A DNA stretch of 43,754 bases, taken from contig MSJI02000004.1 of assembly GCA_001931905.2 (NCBI GenBank), positions 1-43,754 on the forward strand, read 5' to 3'. The position numbers and the translations under genes were made by a program. Below the pieces are notes generated by a model. That model was not told the DNA's origin and ran no database searches. It saw nothing but the letters and a program-made list of their open reading frames with translations. The DNA is from Cladosporium sp. IMV 00045. Its lineage: Eukaryota > Ascomycota > Dothideomycetes > Cladosporiales > Cladosporiaceae. Positions 1-11,751 of the stretch are shown piece after piece; positions within the stretch are counted from its first letter, which is position 1; each line of letters begins with the position of its first letter.

Positions 1-805
1 GTTTCACCATCAACGCAGTAGCTTGCTCCCCAGGCCAGTCATCATGCAAACCGCGCATCGTTGCAATATTTCTGAGGTGGTATTGGAGAAACACCCTGAT
101 ATCACGATCGCTGACTTCGGATGGGATGCTATGTAGTACGAATCCTTGATGGGCGCCTGCCTGCATCTCGCGAAAACCATGTCGGATGGGTGTCTCCGGT
201 CTACCCGTGACAAGAATGCGCATGCGAATATTCGCAAGTCGCCCGAGTTGTGGTAAGAGGCGTAACAGCGTTTCGACGCTTGTTTCCTGTTGGCATTCAT
301 CAAGAGCATCGACTACGAGCACGAACGCATCATAGCCACACTTTTCTTCGTGTCTGGAAAGTGGCTGAAGGACTAGCTGATCCCACTGATCCCGAAGTGT
401 CTCATTCTCGATTTGCGTACGTTCCTTTAGACAGTCACGGATCTGCTGCTCAACGCCGAGCGCTTTGAGCCTTTTGTTGCTTGCAAGTTGGTGTGCGATA
501 GTTGTAACAAACATACTAGCATGGCTAGATTCGCCGCCGCCCTTAGAAAAGAAGAAGCTCGCTGCAAGGCGCCCCTCGTTGTGATAATGGCGCCCAACAG
601 TACGAGCGATCGCTGACTTTCCCGTGCCTGCCCAGCCACTCAACCAGAAAATGCAGGTATTTTCTTCCCCGTCTATCCATTCGTAAATGCTCTTAAGAAT
701 GTCGATTCGGGTTCCAGGCAAGCACTCCGGGTCGTTCTCTCGGTACGAGGCGTTGAACTGCGCGTTGGAAGCGAAAGGAAGGCGCGCGATTGGATCCTCA
801 AGCGC
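1..805 (-). CDS. NACHT-domain NLR-like NTPase, partial (runs off left edge)
   Basis: Read on the minus strand, one frame is open from about 805 to base 1. It carries the landmarks of a fungal NACHT ATPase: a lead-in with LPFASNAQFNAS and CLPGTRIDILKSI, a Walker A loop GWAGTGKSAIART (near 600-640), a Walker B VLVVDALDECQ (near 300-330) and a sensor-like ILVTGRPE. The family comprises STAND ATPases used in non-self recognition and regulated cell death. The 5' end is unresolved: an in-frame TAA lies just upstream of 805, and a TATAG acceptor at 804-805 suggests a preceding exon that I could not identify. The C-terminal sensor repeats lie outside the window. It is not in one frame with the next NACHT gene, so they are separate genes. 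Confidence 0.85.
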
Positions 806-1893
806 TATACGACTTTCAGCTTATTCCTGACAGGTATAAGAACATAACATACCATAGTGATCCCCTATATGCACTCGAGCGTTGCCCGATATGTTGTTGT
901 CTGTATACGAATTCCCCATCGGCCGTTCGTCGAGATTGTTTGAGCCCCGTTGTGCATGGCCCCTCCTCAGCGCCGACCGAGACTAGGTATCTCCTAAGGG
1001 GATGACGCTGGCTCTGAGATTTTTGCCCGCAAAACAATTTGCGAAATCTGTTCCCAGCTGAATGATAATTTGACCCCGAAGTGTTCCACTGTGTCGTGCT
1101 CATACCAGACCTGTGTCGGCCACGGCCATCCCCTTTCGCGACGCTTGACGCTTCGGGTGCTCGTGCGGTGTGGAAATCTGGTAAAGTTTCGCCTGTTCCG
1201 GAAGAGCATGCTCGCTGCATACGGACACGCGGGAGGCAAGAGGACTGTGATACCGTACGATACAAGTCGTTCGATGTTGTCTGCGCAGGGGTGTGAGATG
1301 TTGGGCAGCTCACGATGGTGTGGAGATCAGCCTTGCGTGAAGATCTGACGTCTGCTCCATGCGCTTCAGAGCATACTAGCGGAGGTTGGTGTGTTAAACA
1401 ATGGTGAGCGGCTCGCTAGATGCACAGCCTGCTCGGGCAAAGTAGTGGGCCGTGCCGCTCCCTCGCGCAATAATCTCTGCTACGTGAATCAATCAAAGAG
1501 TGTCTGGAATCAAGCCGATATTGCAACAGTCTGTATAGCCCCGCGAGAGATGCAGCTTTCACAAAGAGAAACATCATCGCTGGGTGGAGCAAAAGCGGAA
1601 TATTCCCGCCGAACCCTCAGAGAGTGCTGAAGGATATGGAGAAGCCCCCGGCTGAACCGTTGCAGGCCGCTGGAGGATTGGGCCTTGTCCCAAGTGGATC
1701 GCAATACGAGGTCCCTGCACTACCCGTAGTGCCCGTGACGCCTGTGACGCCTGTAACAGCAGAGGCCTTCACATCGCTTCATGACTTGATACTAACTTAC
1801 ACTTTTCAATACTGAAACCTGGGGATCGGCTATGTTTCGAACGGCTTTCCCACGTAGGACTAAATTTAGTCGAAATCGATTGTTCGACTCAGC
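806..1893. other. No supportable gene
   Basis: Only short overlapping frames without recognisable motifs are present. A 5' exon of the NACHT gene at 1-805 could lie here, for example in the minus-strand frame around 994-1239, but I cannot support it. A small CCTGTGACG-type direct repeat lies near 1735-1755. Confidence 0.5.
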
Positions 1894-2178
1894 CTAGGGG
1901 TTACTATCAATTGATAAGTCTCGAGCACCGGCTGTCTGAAGCAGCTGCACCACCTCCTTGTGGCCTCTCACTAAGGCAGCTTGCAGGGCATTGCCATACC
2001 GTCCACCCTGCGCGTTGACATCGGCATTCTTGTCGAGCAGCAGCTATACCACCTCCTTGTGGCCTCCAAATGAGGCAGCCTGCAGGGCATTGCCATAGCC
2101 TCCACCCTACGCGTTGACATCGGCGCCCTTGTCAAGCAGCAGTTGCATCACCTCCCAGTCGCCTCTCGCTAAGGCAGC
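1894..2178 (-). pseudogene. Untranslated ankyrin-repeat tail of the NACHT-ANK gene
   Basis: Downstream of the TAG at 2179-2181 the same frame continues as about three more ankyrin repeats of the same subtype (GGxYGNALQAA, VVxLLLDKxADVNA) to a further TAG at 1894-1896. Two extra in-frame TAGs occur, at 2107-2109 (ADVNA*GG) and 2044-2046 (VV*LLLD). Paralogous repeats upstream carry CAG (Gln) at the same three places, so each stop is a CAG to TAG, a CpA to TpA change. The tail is probably a recent extension lost by RIP-type mutation; readthrough or editing is less likely. Confidence 0.8.
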
Positions 2179-5100
2179 CTAGAGGGCGTTGCCATACCTT
2201 CCTCCTTCGATGTTGATATTGGCGCCCTTGTTGAGCAGGAGTTGCACGATTCCTATGTGACCTCTGCGTGAGGCAGCTTGGAGGGCGTAGCCATACCGTC
2301 CGCCTTGGGCATTGACGTCGGCGCCCTTGCCGAGCAGCAGTTGCACTATTTGTTTGTTACCTCCCACAGAAGCAGCCTGGAGGGCGTTACCGTATCGTCC
2401 GCCTTGGGCATTGAATTCGGCGCCAACTTCTAGCAGTCGATGGACAACATGCACGTGGTCTCCATACGAGGCGGCCTCGAGGGCTTCGTCGTAGTTCATG
2501 TTACTTGCCTCGCCACAATTGTCCTCGCTCAGAAACAACCGGAGCATCTCTTCTTGAACTCCATGTGAGGCAGCTTGTAGGGCACTGCCGTAGAGTCCTC
2601 CTTCGGCATTGACATCAGCGCCCTTTTCGAGCAACATCTGAACAATTTCGATGTAGCCTGTTGCTGATGCAGCCTGAAGGGCAGTTCCATAGCGTCCGCC
2701 GTGCGCAGTGGGATCTGCGTCTCTGTCGAGCAGTAGCTCAACCACCTCTTTGCAACCTCCATATGAGGCAGCCTGGAGAGCGTTCCCGAAGCGTCCGCCT
2801 CTCCAGTGGACATCCGCACCATGTTCAAGTAGAAGTTCAACTACATCCACAAAGCCCTCACTTGAGGCAGCCTGGAGGGCATAACCGAACTCTGCGGCGC
2901 CGGCGTAGTATCTGCATCCAGCATGTGCATTAATCAACAATTCAACCGCGTCTGTGCACCCTCCCATTGAGGCAGCTCGGAGAGCGCTCCCATATGATTC
3001 ACCTCCGGCAAAGGGGTTTGCATCCTTCACGAGGAGATGTCGCGCTACCTCCGTATGGCCTTCAAGCAAGGCAGCTTGCAAGGCATTGCCGTATTCTCCA
3101 CCTAAATTTACGGTGCTACCTTCGGCGCCCTGTTCGAGAAGTAAGTGCACCACCGCTATGTGACCTCGACTCGAGGCAGCCTGGAGGGCGTTTCCATAAT
3201 CTCCGCCTTGAGCGTTAATATCGGCGCCTTTATCAAGCAGTAGGCGCACCGCTTCAATGTGACCTTCGGCTGCAGCGAGCTGGAGCGCGTCGCCGAAGCG
3301 TCCATTCTGGACGACCACATCGGCTCCGCTATCGAGAAGGAGCCTAATGATTGGAGTGTGGCCTTTTTCGGAGGCTGCATGCAGGGCATTACCATACTCT
3401 CCACCTTTCGCGTTCACATCGGCTCCGCTTTCCACAAGTAGCACTACCACATCCACAAAGCCTTGTACTGAGGCAGCTTGAAGGGCATTATCGAAGCGTC
3501 CACCTTTTGCGTTCACGTCGCTGGCGTCGTCCAACAAAGTACGCACTAAAGTTTTAAGCCCCAGATAGCTTGCGTAGTACAGACCTGTACCGACATAATT
3601 TGAGCTTTGGAAAGGCGAGTTCCATGGTTTCTCTGGGTTGTAGGCAAGAAGCCAATCTTTCTTGGTTCCTTCCGACTGAAGAAGTGACACTTCGCGAGAA
3701 ACGTCGCCGTCGGCTTGCAATGCCGAATGATATGGCCACGATTGTGCCGCGTATTGCAGCAAAGGGAACATCTCAAGGTCTTGCTTTGTTGAGGTCTTGT
3801 CGCTGCTCGCACTATAGTGTCGCAGGTACGTGAGGCAGCTCTGAGCAAGAAATCTGTGTCCTGTCACGCTTTCCAGATGATATCGACACGCCTTACTCGT
3901 GAGTATCCGCCTGGATTCCAGATACTCCTTGACTGAGAAATGGGCAAGTCTTACTCTTCTTTGGGGAGTTAGACTAAGATCACGGGAAAGTGCGTCGCCT
4001 CGATGATTACCTGCAGCTGGGGAATCGTGGGTGAAATGCTCAGTCTTCCGACGACTTTCTGCTTCGGCATCTTGGTTTTCCTCAACTGTGACTAGTCCAG
4101 AGAGTATTCTCAACGCATCTCGCAAGCTGCCGCGGTCATCTGTGTCTATACTACTCTCTTGACTTGGAACCGTGATGGCAGCGTCTACCAGTTCGGCAAG
4201 TGTAGGAGGTGATCTTGCGTAAGCCAGCCAGTAAAGAAAAGTGAGTGCCTCTTGGTGATACATTTCCTTAATCCTGGTAAGCATTCGCGCGTACGTGGTA
4301 TCAAGGTCGGTGGGAAGAGTCTTGAGGGCTTGCTTAACGAATTTGGGCTTGAAGCAGTCAAGATTCTTCAGCTCCTGCAGCTGACAGTACGCCCATCGGA
4401 ACCTACGCCGGAATCAAAGGTCAGCAGGTGTTCTTTCTTGGCAGTGAGGTGGGAGCTCGCTTACATGCCATCCGCTTGCGACGCAATCGTGCTTTGGATC
4501 AACGTCTTCAATTCTGGACTCAGTTCACGAAGACTCGGATCACGTGTCATCTGTGTCGACATCCAAACGCGGATATCGGCATCAACAACCGGCGCGATCA
4601 CGCGCAATGGCTCGGGGCCCAGTCCCTCCATTGCTTTACGTATCTTGTCAAGCTCTCGACTGGTCGCGAACACGCTGAGATTTGGAGTCTGTTGTGTGAG
4701 TCTCTCAATGCGTTCTAGAACGTTCTGACGAGTTCCATCGTCTTCAGGGCACTCGTCCAGTGCGTCCAAGAGGAGATAGACTCTGCTGCAAGACCTGATA
4801 GACGCCAAGAGTATCTTTTGCAGTTCGTCTGGCCCTGGCACGCTCTGCCTGGAGTTCTCGTATGTCTGGCGAAGCATGGACAAACCTGGCTCTCTCCACC
4901 CGAGTTGAGCAACGAGTGAGCGAAGGAGATCCCCATCGGATTGTTTGTGCTCGTCTGAGAAGGAAAAATAGAAAAATGCGTGGGCAACGTCTGGATCCTG
5001 TTCACAATCATTTCGGATATCCTCGATGGCCGTGGAGAAGAGGATGGTCTTGCCGCAGCCTGCTTTGCCATACATCCACAGATGGCTGACTGCACCTGCC

Positions 5101-5771
5101 TTCCAACTTTGGTACTGAGTCGACATCAGCAACCAGCCACCCGTCTTGCTTTCGTGACGCTGACGGGCGGTGGCGTGATTCGTTCCAGGATCAGGCGGTG
5201 CAATCCAGGCGACGATCTTCCGGAACTCATCAGATAGTTGAATGTCCAGAACACACCGACTCTGATCTCCTATCCGCGCTAGGGAATCACCTTGGGCGGA
5301 GATCTGGCTCAATACCCTGAGCACCAGTTGCTGTGATTCAGTGTCCACATCCAGCTGAAGCACCTGGAGGGCAAACTTAAGACGGCCTTGAATGGCAAAA
5401 ACGCAGGATTTCAGCGCTTCGAGAGTTCCTTTCCTGAAAGGGTACCACGATCTTTGCAGTTCTGACCACATCTTTTGACGTAGCCCTTCAGGCTGACCAT
5501 ACCTCTGTAGGCTACGACGCTTGTTCTCCAGTCCCAAAAGGGCATCCTCGCAACTCTTCACACATTCTTCCACTCGCTCAAACCTTTCTTTGTCCACCTC
5601 TTGTTGGAGCGTGCCTTTAAGCAACGTAAGCGTCTTGCGCAGATCTGCGATCGTGTTGTACGTGCTGCTCATGTCAAAGTCGTAACCCTCCCAGGCGTCG
5701 TAGTACGAGAGTAATCCTTGACATACTTGGATTCCAAAGGATGCGATGCCGACCGCGGTGCCTAGTTCCAT
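2179..5771 (-). CDS. NACHT-ankyrin NLR-like protein (two exons)
   Basis: Exons 4465-5771 and 2179-4402 join across a 62-nt intron (GTAAGC..GTAG) inside the conserved run ADGM|FRWAYCQL, giving about 1176 residues. Residues 1-200 are a helical N-terminal domain beginning MELGTAVGIASFGIQVCQG, as in fungal NLRs. The NACHT part shows MYGKAGCGKTILFS (Walker A), YLLLDALDECPED (Walker B) and FATSRE. A winged-helix-like stretch follows (LAELVDAAI, RLAHFSVKEYLES), then about 14 ankyrin repeats of 33-34 residues with the signature ADVNAQGGRYGNALQAAS. Proteins of this design are taken to act as cytoplasmic sensors whose repeats determine specificity; the high repeat identity fits repeat shuffling. The reading frame ends early at a CAG to TAG site, so the intact protein is shorter than its ancestor. 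The ligand is unknown. Confidence 0.88.
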
Positions 5772-6480
5772 GGTTCGAGTGTAGTGATGAGTGCAAGAAT
5801 ACTGTTTGAACGGTCAGCCATGTTCGACGTCTGCTCATAAGGCTGTGCAAAGCTTGCAGCTGACTGCCATTCATGACAGCTACGGCTGGACGCAGCCTTC
5901 TGCAGCTGGGATGCAGCACTGTGATAGTGGCTGCTGTGGTGCGACAGCTCTACCACAAGGCGGAGCGATACTCGATGCGCTACATCGCAGGCTTTCGTTT
6001 TAGACCATGAAAGCCTTTGGCCTCATATGGCTCGACGATATAGCAGTTACAGAGTTGCCGTCATCAAGACAAACAATACTGTCGATGATGGTGTGCTGTA
6101 CTGTAGCGTTGGCTGCGCAACACTTCCACTCTCCCCCTTCGGTTCTGATCTTGTTGACTGTAGGAACCCCGCAGTCATCCAGCTGCCCTATCCTACGATA
6201 TCTGTCACAGGCAACCACTACACTATTTGCCAAAAGCCCATGTATGGTCGCTGCGGATCGGGTGCGTCCCGTCTCGTTGCTCCCCGCACATCAGGCCAAT
6301 CAGGCGAGATTTCCATCCGCGATATCGGCCCGCTTCGCAGCAGCCTCAAGCGGCAGGATCACCAGCGTGCTCACTGCGAAACCCTGTGCAGCGCTTACGG
6401 TGGCGCATTAGCTTTTAATAACGGCGATCGGCAGCCTGAAAATACATGCATCGTGATCTTCTTACAATAGCGAACCTAAC
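5772..6480. other. Intergenic; no supportable gene
   Basis: Two overlapping plus-strand frames of 134 and 147 codons lie here but carry no motif and compete with each other, so neither is called. Base composition is normal until about 6480, then turns AT-rich. The promoter of the NACHT-ANK gene should lie just right of 5771. Confidence 0.5.
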
Positions 6481-6996
6481 GAACTTACTTTCGACCTCGT
6501 TATCCCAATGTATCGTTCTCTGGCCTAGAGAAAGCGATAAAGCGATAATAGATAGTAGGCTTAGATTCAAGAGCTGCGCCACGCACGACATCGGTAGTAC
6601 TATAATGTATCCTTAGTCTAATAGGGAATTGTAGCTTTGTGTTCTCCTCGGGGCAAGCTACTAATAGCCACGCAAATAAGTTAGATATTAAGTACGCAGG
6701 TTTAAAATGTGAAAAATAGATTAATCGGCTACCTACTATAGCCCCTAAAAGGAGGCCTTTATATAGGTTAATACGATGCTAGGTATACCCGCCTTAGTAG
6801 TGCATTTCAACTAAAAATAACAATAATAGGCTGAGATCGACATAAAAGGCCTCTATTCCGTATAATCTTATATTACTATTTAATAGACCCAAAAGTAATA
6901 AACATGTCCGCGGAACTTAAAAGATTAGGTACAAAATGGCCCGGAACAGAGCGTAAGCTAGCGACTACGGCAATTAAATAGTAGCGTTAGCATAGC

Positions 6997-7845
6997 ATGC
7001 AAACAACTCCGTACGGAGGTGCTAACGCTACTTCTATCCTCGCTATACTACTACCTCCTGCTCTGAAACCTCGCAAAGAAACTCCGGAAGGCATAAATCG
7101 CAATCCTACGCTAATTAAGTCGAACCCTACTCTTATTAACCAATATATAGTTCTAACTAGCTAATCTCTAACTTAAAGCATCGTATTTATTGAATTGTTA
7201 GCCTGGAAACTATATAAACCTATTGAAACATGTTATAACTAAGGAGATATTAGTAGAGAATATCCTAGGCTATACCGTCTTCGGAAATGTTCCTCGGATA
7301 GTCGCACAAAGAAGTTCGCTACTATTAAAGATAATAGCCTTCGTATTATTAAAGAGTACCGGTAGCCCGAAGCTAGAGCTATTCGATATTATATGAAACT
7401 ATTATCTCCCTATCTCGTACAGTTATATTCAGCCTTCTATTAAGATAATATAATCTAGATCGTATACGAAGAAATGGAGGCATCTCTCTATTAGATCTTT
7501 AAGCTTCATAATAATCTATAGGATGCTAGTCCTAGTTAGAAAGATAACATAATAGCATCGATTAGCTACTAGGTCTTAGAGGGAGTTTAGTATATCCATC
7601 GTTATTTTCATAAGGCCTACGGAGCTGTTATTTCTTAGAACATACTCTTAAATAGGAGTAGCTAAGTGAAGCTAGGTAATATTGCGACTATTAACCCGGC
7701 CTAGCTTTATTACTAACATTCTTAGCAAATGTCGGTCTTTATCTACTTCGAGAAGAAGTTATGCCTCTTAAGAGCGATTGCTAGGCGTTCGTAGGCACCC
7801 TTCTAAAGCTAATTAGACTAGGGGATCAAGCAAATTTCTCTCTTT
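6997..7845 (+). pseudogene. Ghost gene: protein-kinase-like (pseudokinase) relic
   Basis: From an ATG at 6997 one frame runs about 280 codons without a frameshift. It is interrupted by about twenty stops, all TAA or TAG. Kinase-fold landmarks in order: a Lys-containing strand FATIKDNSLRIIKEY, a helix-C-like EARAIRYYMKLLSP, QLYSAFY.DNII, IVYEEMEASLY (hinge region), VLEGV.YIHRY, then AYGAVIS.NILLNRSS.VKLGNI. In an active kinase the last block would read HRD..N and DFG; here it reads YGAV..N and GNI. RIP cannot easily create these changes (Asp would become Asn), so the ancestor was probably already a pseudokinase. The 3' end is uncertain. The substrate and role are unknown. Confidence 0.62.
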
Positions 7846-7920
7846 CGCCTAGAGAGAGCTTACTAGCTCTTAACTTCTATAGTTGCGTAAAAGATTCTCC
7901 TTTAGCGCAAAGCATTAAGG

Positions 7921-9130
7921 TAAGTAGTAACGCTATTAAATGTAACATAACCTACTCTTACGGTTCTACTAGCACCCGTTTCTAGAAAAGGCATTACCTG
8001 CCTATTTAATAAGATTAGCTATCCGTATTAGGTCTGTTTAGATTCCGAGTGATCTAATTATTTCGAAAAGTAAGGATATCAATTAGAAACCGAGGATACG
8101 TTACTCTAAATTACATCTCTAAAATGTTTAATCTTTAAAAACTTTAATATAGGTATTAACCTCCTCTATAAGTCTACGTAGTAAGGCATTAAGGGTCTTA
8201 ACGATAGCGTTAAGTTTTGATTTCTATCGACCACCGGTGAATCCACATTCCCGGTAGCTGTCTATAGCCGGTATATAGTTAGCCGTTATAGCTATCTACT
8301 AACCTAACTAGAGAAGGTATAAGTCTTCGCCTCCTTTAGGGAAAGGAAACAAAGAGGCATTTCGTAGTGCTTTAATGTATGTAATAAGGTCTATCGACTG
8401 CGAAGTGCAATTATATGTGCTATTAAGCACTATTAATAGATAGTCGGCGACAGGTAATTCGATAAGCCTCTATAGGACTTAGCGTATACGTGAACGTAGC
8501 GCGCAGATTTGCACTAGTAAGAGTGAGTCATAGGTAGCTAAGGTATCTATATAATATACTTATAAGTCTCGGGAATCCTATCTATTAGTCCGTCCGCTTT
8601 GCAAACCTCTTTATTAGACAATTTTGCGAGTAGAAACACTCTATATGTTTCTAGGATAGGCTTTCTATCGTTATAGAGCAAAACAATATATAAGATATCT
8701 GCTTAAAGACTATCCTAATGTACCCGCATCTAACGATTAGCCTATAGGATTATATGCGAGCGATAGATAGTAGTATATCCGGTTTTCACGTAGAGCCGCG
8801 CTAGAGCGAGGAGGATATTAAGCTCTAGTATATAGTCTCTAGATACTACTGCCGTGTCTGTAATAATTAAATACAGGAGTTATATAGATACCGGCTCTTC
8901 GTTAATGAAGTATAATAGAAGACTATACTAATACGGCATTAGTTAGCAATATTTAAGAAGGCTCTCTATCTTCTTTAAAGCTATAGCTAGCATAGTACTA
9001 TCTCTTAGAGAAATAATACAGTCTAGATTCTCTAGAGGTGCCGCTATGCTAGAGAGTGCTATTTATAGGAAAACGATGTTTGTAGTGATATAGTACTATA
9101 TATAATGCTTATATATTGTTTTACCTCCCT
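7921..9130 (-). pseudogene. Ghost coding segment, Leu-rich, in frame with the J-domain ghost
   Basis: On the minus strand a single frame continues for about 400 codons with stops almost exclusively TAA/TAG and no frameshift. Parts read like real protein, for example ELPVADYLLIVLNSTYNC, SIDLITYIKALRNASLFPF, SKLNAIVKTLNALLRRLIEE and LLFEIIRSLGI. It is in the same triplet register as the J-domain ghost at 9870-11751; between them lies a tandem duplication of 369 bp (123 codons, frame-preserving). It may therefore be the C-terminal part of one very long gene, although TGA codons within the duplicated unit could mark a true end, so a second gene is possible. No family recognised. Confidence 0.5.
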
Positions 9131-9868
9131 AAATAGAGTAAAGAAAATCACGCTAGCGCCTGCCCCCCTACTAAGTTCTTATAGGTAGTTTTACTATACC
9201 TGCTAGTAGACACTTAATTTTTTCATAATGTGAAAAATCTCGTAATATCTCCTTATCTTCTCCTACGTCTAGAAGAGCGCTAAGCGGTAGGAATAAATCC
9301 ACTCTAAACTAGATACTCTATTATAATCTCTACGAGCGCTAGCAGGTTAATATCGGAGGTTAGCCGTTTTCTTTGCGTTCGTTTTGAAGGTATTAGAGTT
9401 AGCTAGCTTAGTAGAGGCTCTATATCATTAGATTGCTTATTAGATTGCTAACGAGGCGAGCGGTAGGAAGTCCCGAGAGCTTATAAAAGTTTCGTCTCTA
9501 AATAGAGTAAAGAAAATCACGCTAGCGCCTACCCCCCTACTAAGTTCTTATAGGTAGTTTCACTATACCTACTAGTAGACACTTGATTTTTTCATAATAT
9601 GAAAAATCTCGTAATATCTCCTTATCTTCTCCTACGTCTAGAAGAGCGCTAAGCGGTAGGAATAAATCTACTCTAAACTAGATACTCTATTATAATCTCT
9701 ACGAGCGCTAGCAGGTTAATGTCGGAGGTTAGCCGTTTTCTTTGCGTTCGTTTTGAAGGTGTTAGAGTTAGCTAGCTTAGTAGAGGCTCTATATCATTAG
9801 ATTGCTTATTAGATTGCTAACGAGGCGAGCGGTAGGAAGTCCTAAGAGCTTATAAAAGTTTCGTCTTT
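9131..9868. repeat. 369-bp tandem direct duplication with RIP differences
   Basis: Copy 1 begins AAATAGAGTAAAG at 9131 and copy 2 begins at 9500; copy 2 ends near 9866. The copies are co-linear. The differences found by eye are all C/T or G/A: TGCCCC/TACCCC, CTGCTAG/CTACTAG, TTTTACT/TTTCACT, CTTAATT/CTTGATT, AATGTGA/AATATGA, AATCCAC/AATCTAC, TAATATC/TAATGTC, GGTATTA/GGTGTTA, CCCGAG/CCTAAG. All but the last fit CpA to TpA on one or other strand. This is a direct record of RIP acting independently on two copies. Confidence 0.9.
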
Positions 9869-9869
9869 A

Positions 9870-11751
9870 CCTCCTCCTTCTCTTCCTTAGACTTAGACTA
9901 TATATTAGAATCCTCGTCGCTATAAAATAGGTCTATCTCGCGTTAGCGCTTTTCTTCTACGGTCCTAACATATCTCTATATCTCCCGCTTAATAGGCTTC
10001 TTACCCTATATGCTTACTAGGCTACTTTTATACGTATATATTAGCTCGCTATCTCTGCCTTCCCTTTCGAAACTAAAGAATACTACCTATTCTCGTCTAT
10101 TAAGATAGGAATCTTTAATAGGCTCCCGATTATAGGCTACTGCGTGAAACTTAATTTCTCCTAAGTCTATTACTAAAGCCTTTAGATAGGGCGCTTCTTT
10201 TTTGATCTCGTCGAGATTAGGATATTAAAGGCGTTTAAGCTTCTATAAAGTACTAGAGAACTGTTTTGCGCTCGCTATTTCCAGTGTAGTGTATTCTACA
10301 CCTAGCTCGGTTTTATATAGAAACAGCTAATCCCCTCTAGTACCTAAATAGTGTCTCTAACCGTAGATAACCCTTATTTAACCGCTATCGTCTTAGACTG
10401 ACATAGAAGCATCTAGAAGAGACTTATCATCTTAGCTAGATGCCTGCTTTTACGCTACCTGCGCTTTTTTCGATTGCGCTAATATATAGGTAGGACTCTA
10501 TCCTATAGTAGTAAGGTGCTTCTCTAAAGCTGATTTCTATTCTACTAGAAATCTATATATCTTTATATATTTGTCGTATTCGAGCATATTAGTTATTACC
10601 CCCGTGAAATTCTCACCTTTAGCAGCGCTATAGATTTCTCCTAAATGTTTATAGATTCTATCCTAGTTAATATCTTGCTTAAAGCTTTTAGTACTTAATC
10701 TTTCGCTTTCACTACCGTTTCGGAGACGTCGCTAGACATTTTGCTATATCTCGCTATATTTCCGGGTATGTGTCTCGCGTAGCTCGCGGAGAGCGTTTAT
10801 TAATGATTCTAAGGCCGAATCCGTAGGAAGTGCCGAAGTAAAAGTCGGAGTAAAACTTGCGTGTAACGTTTCTATCTTAATAGGTATTTACGACGGCTTT
10901 TGCGTTTTTAACGATAACGTCTTTAATTTGCCCGATTTGTCGTGGTATTTATTATCTTGTATCGGGTCTAACGGAGAATTTGGGTTCTAAGACTAATGTT
11001 CGGCTATATCACAGTTCTTCTTACTAAAGTGCTATTTAATAAATTTGCTAATGCCTATAAAAGTTAGCTAGTAATACTAGGCTTTAAAGATAGTAAACTT
11101 ACGTTACGCGACATTATTGCTTCGTGAGTTAATATCATCGTACTTATCTATCTTTGCTTTCTCTTCTTCGTCTAGAGGGGATAGTAGATAGGTTAGACGG
11201 TACTGCCTAAAGACTTTAAGGAGTTAGTCTACGAAGTTATCTTTATCGATACGAAGATAAGCTTTAATATCACTCTTAGGAAGGTCGTCTTTACTCTACT
11301 AATCTAATAAATCCTCGATCTTAGGGTTAAAGTCGTCTAGTATAGGGTTATCTTCGTCGAGCCTATTAGTAGCTTTCGCTTTCTATCTAGCAGCTTTCTC
11401 TAAATTGTTCGTAGTAGCTTCTACTCGCTTTCTTATATCTTCCTTAAACTCTTTCTCTATCTTTTTCTTTCTACTTTGCTTCCCTATCCTAGATTGGATC
11501 AAAGTATCATTTATAGTATAATAAGCTTTATGAACTTCGATAAACCGCTCGTGCGACCCTAACTCTCTATTAGGATGCGCCGATCGGATAGCCTTAAACT
11601 AGGCCTTTCTAATCTCATTCCCGTCTATATTAGGTTTAATCTAAAGAATTTCATAGGGTTTTTAAGCTATACTTAATAGCTTAATATAGCGGTTACAATT
11701 CAAACTCTATAGTACTGCGACTAAGGCATTCTTATATAGACCTAAACGCAT
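9870..11751 (-). pseudogene. Ghost gene: J-domain (DnaJ-like) protein
   Basis: A likely ATG at 11751 opens a frame of about 625 codons with all interruptions TAA/TAG. Residues about 30-85 form a J domain: PYEIL.IKPNIDGNEIRKA, FKAIRSAHPNRELGS, HERFIEVHKAYYTIND. The catalytic HPD appears as HPN; GAT to AAT after CCT is a TpG to TpA change, so HPD was probably ancestral. Behind it come a Lys-rich helix (GKQSRKKKIEKEFKED) and a long charged helical region (ALRELRETHTRKYSEI, FFSFEREGRDSELIY, SKSKEEKEEV). J proteins recruit Hsp70. The start lies 102 bp from the divergent coiled-coil ghost, suggesting a shared promoter. No known J-protein class was recognised for the rest. Confidence 0.66.

Noticed and set aside
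816..1313. 165-codon minus frame upstream of the NACHT fragment as its N-terminal exon
   Set aside because: No resemblance to known NLR N-terminal domains and no convincing splice into the NACHT frame.
2312..3441. Several plus-strand frames opposite the ankyrin repeats
   Set aside because: Antisense shadows created by the periodic ankyrin codons.
6007..6470. Two overlapping plus-strand frames of 134 and 147 codons
   Set aside because: They overlap in different frames, have no motif or signal, and no splice partner was evident.
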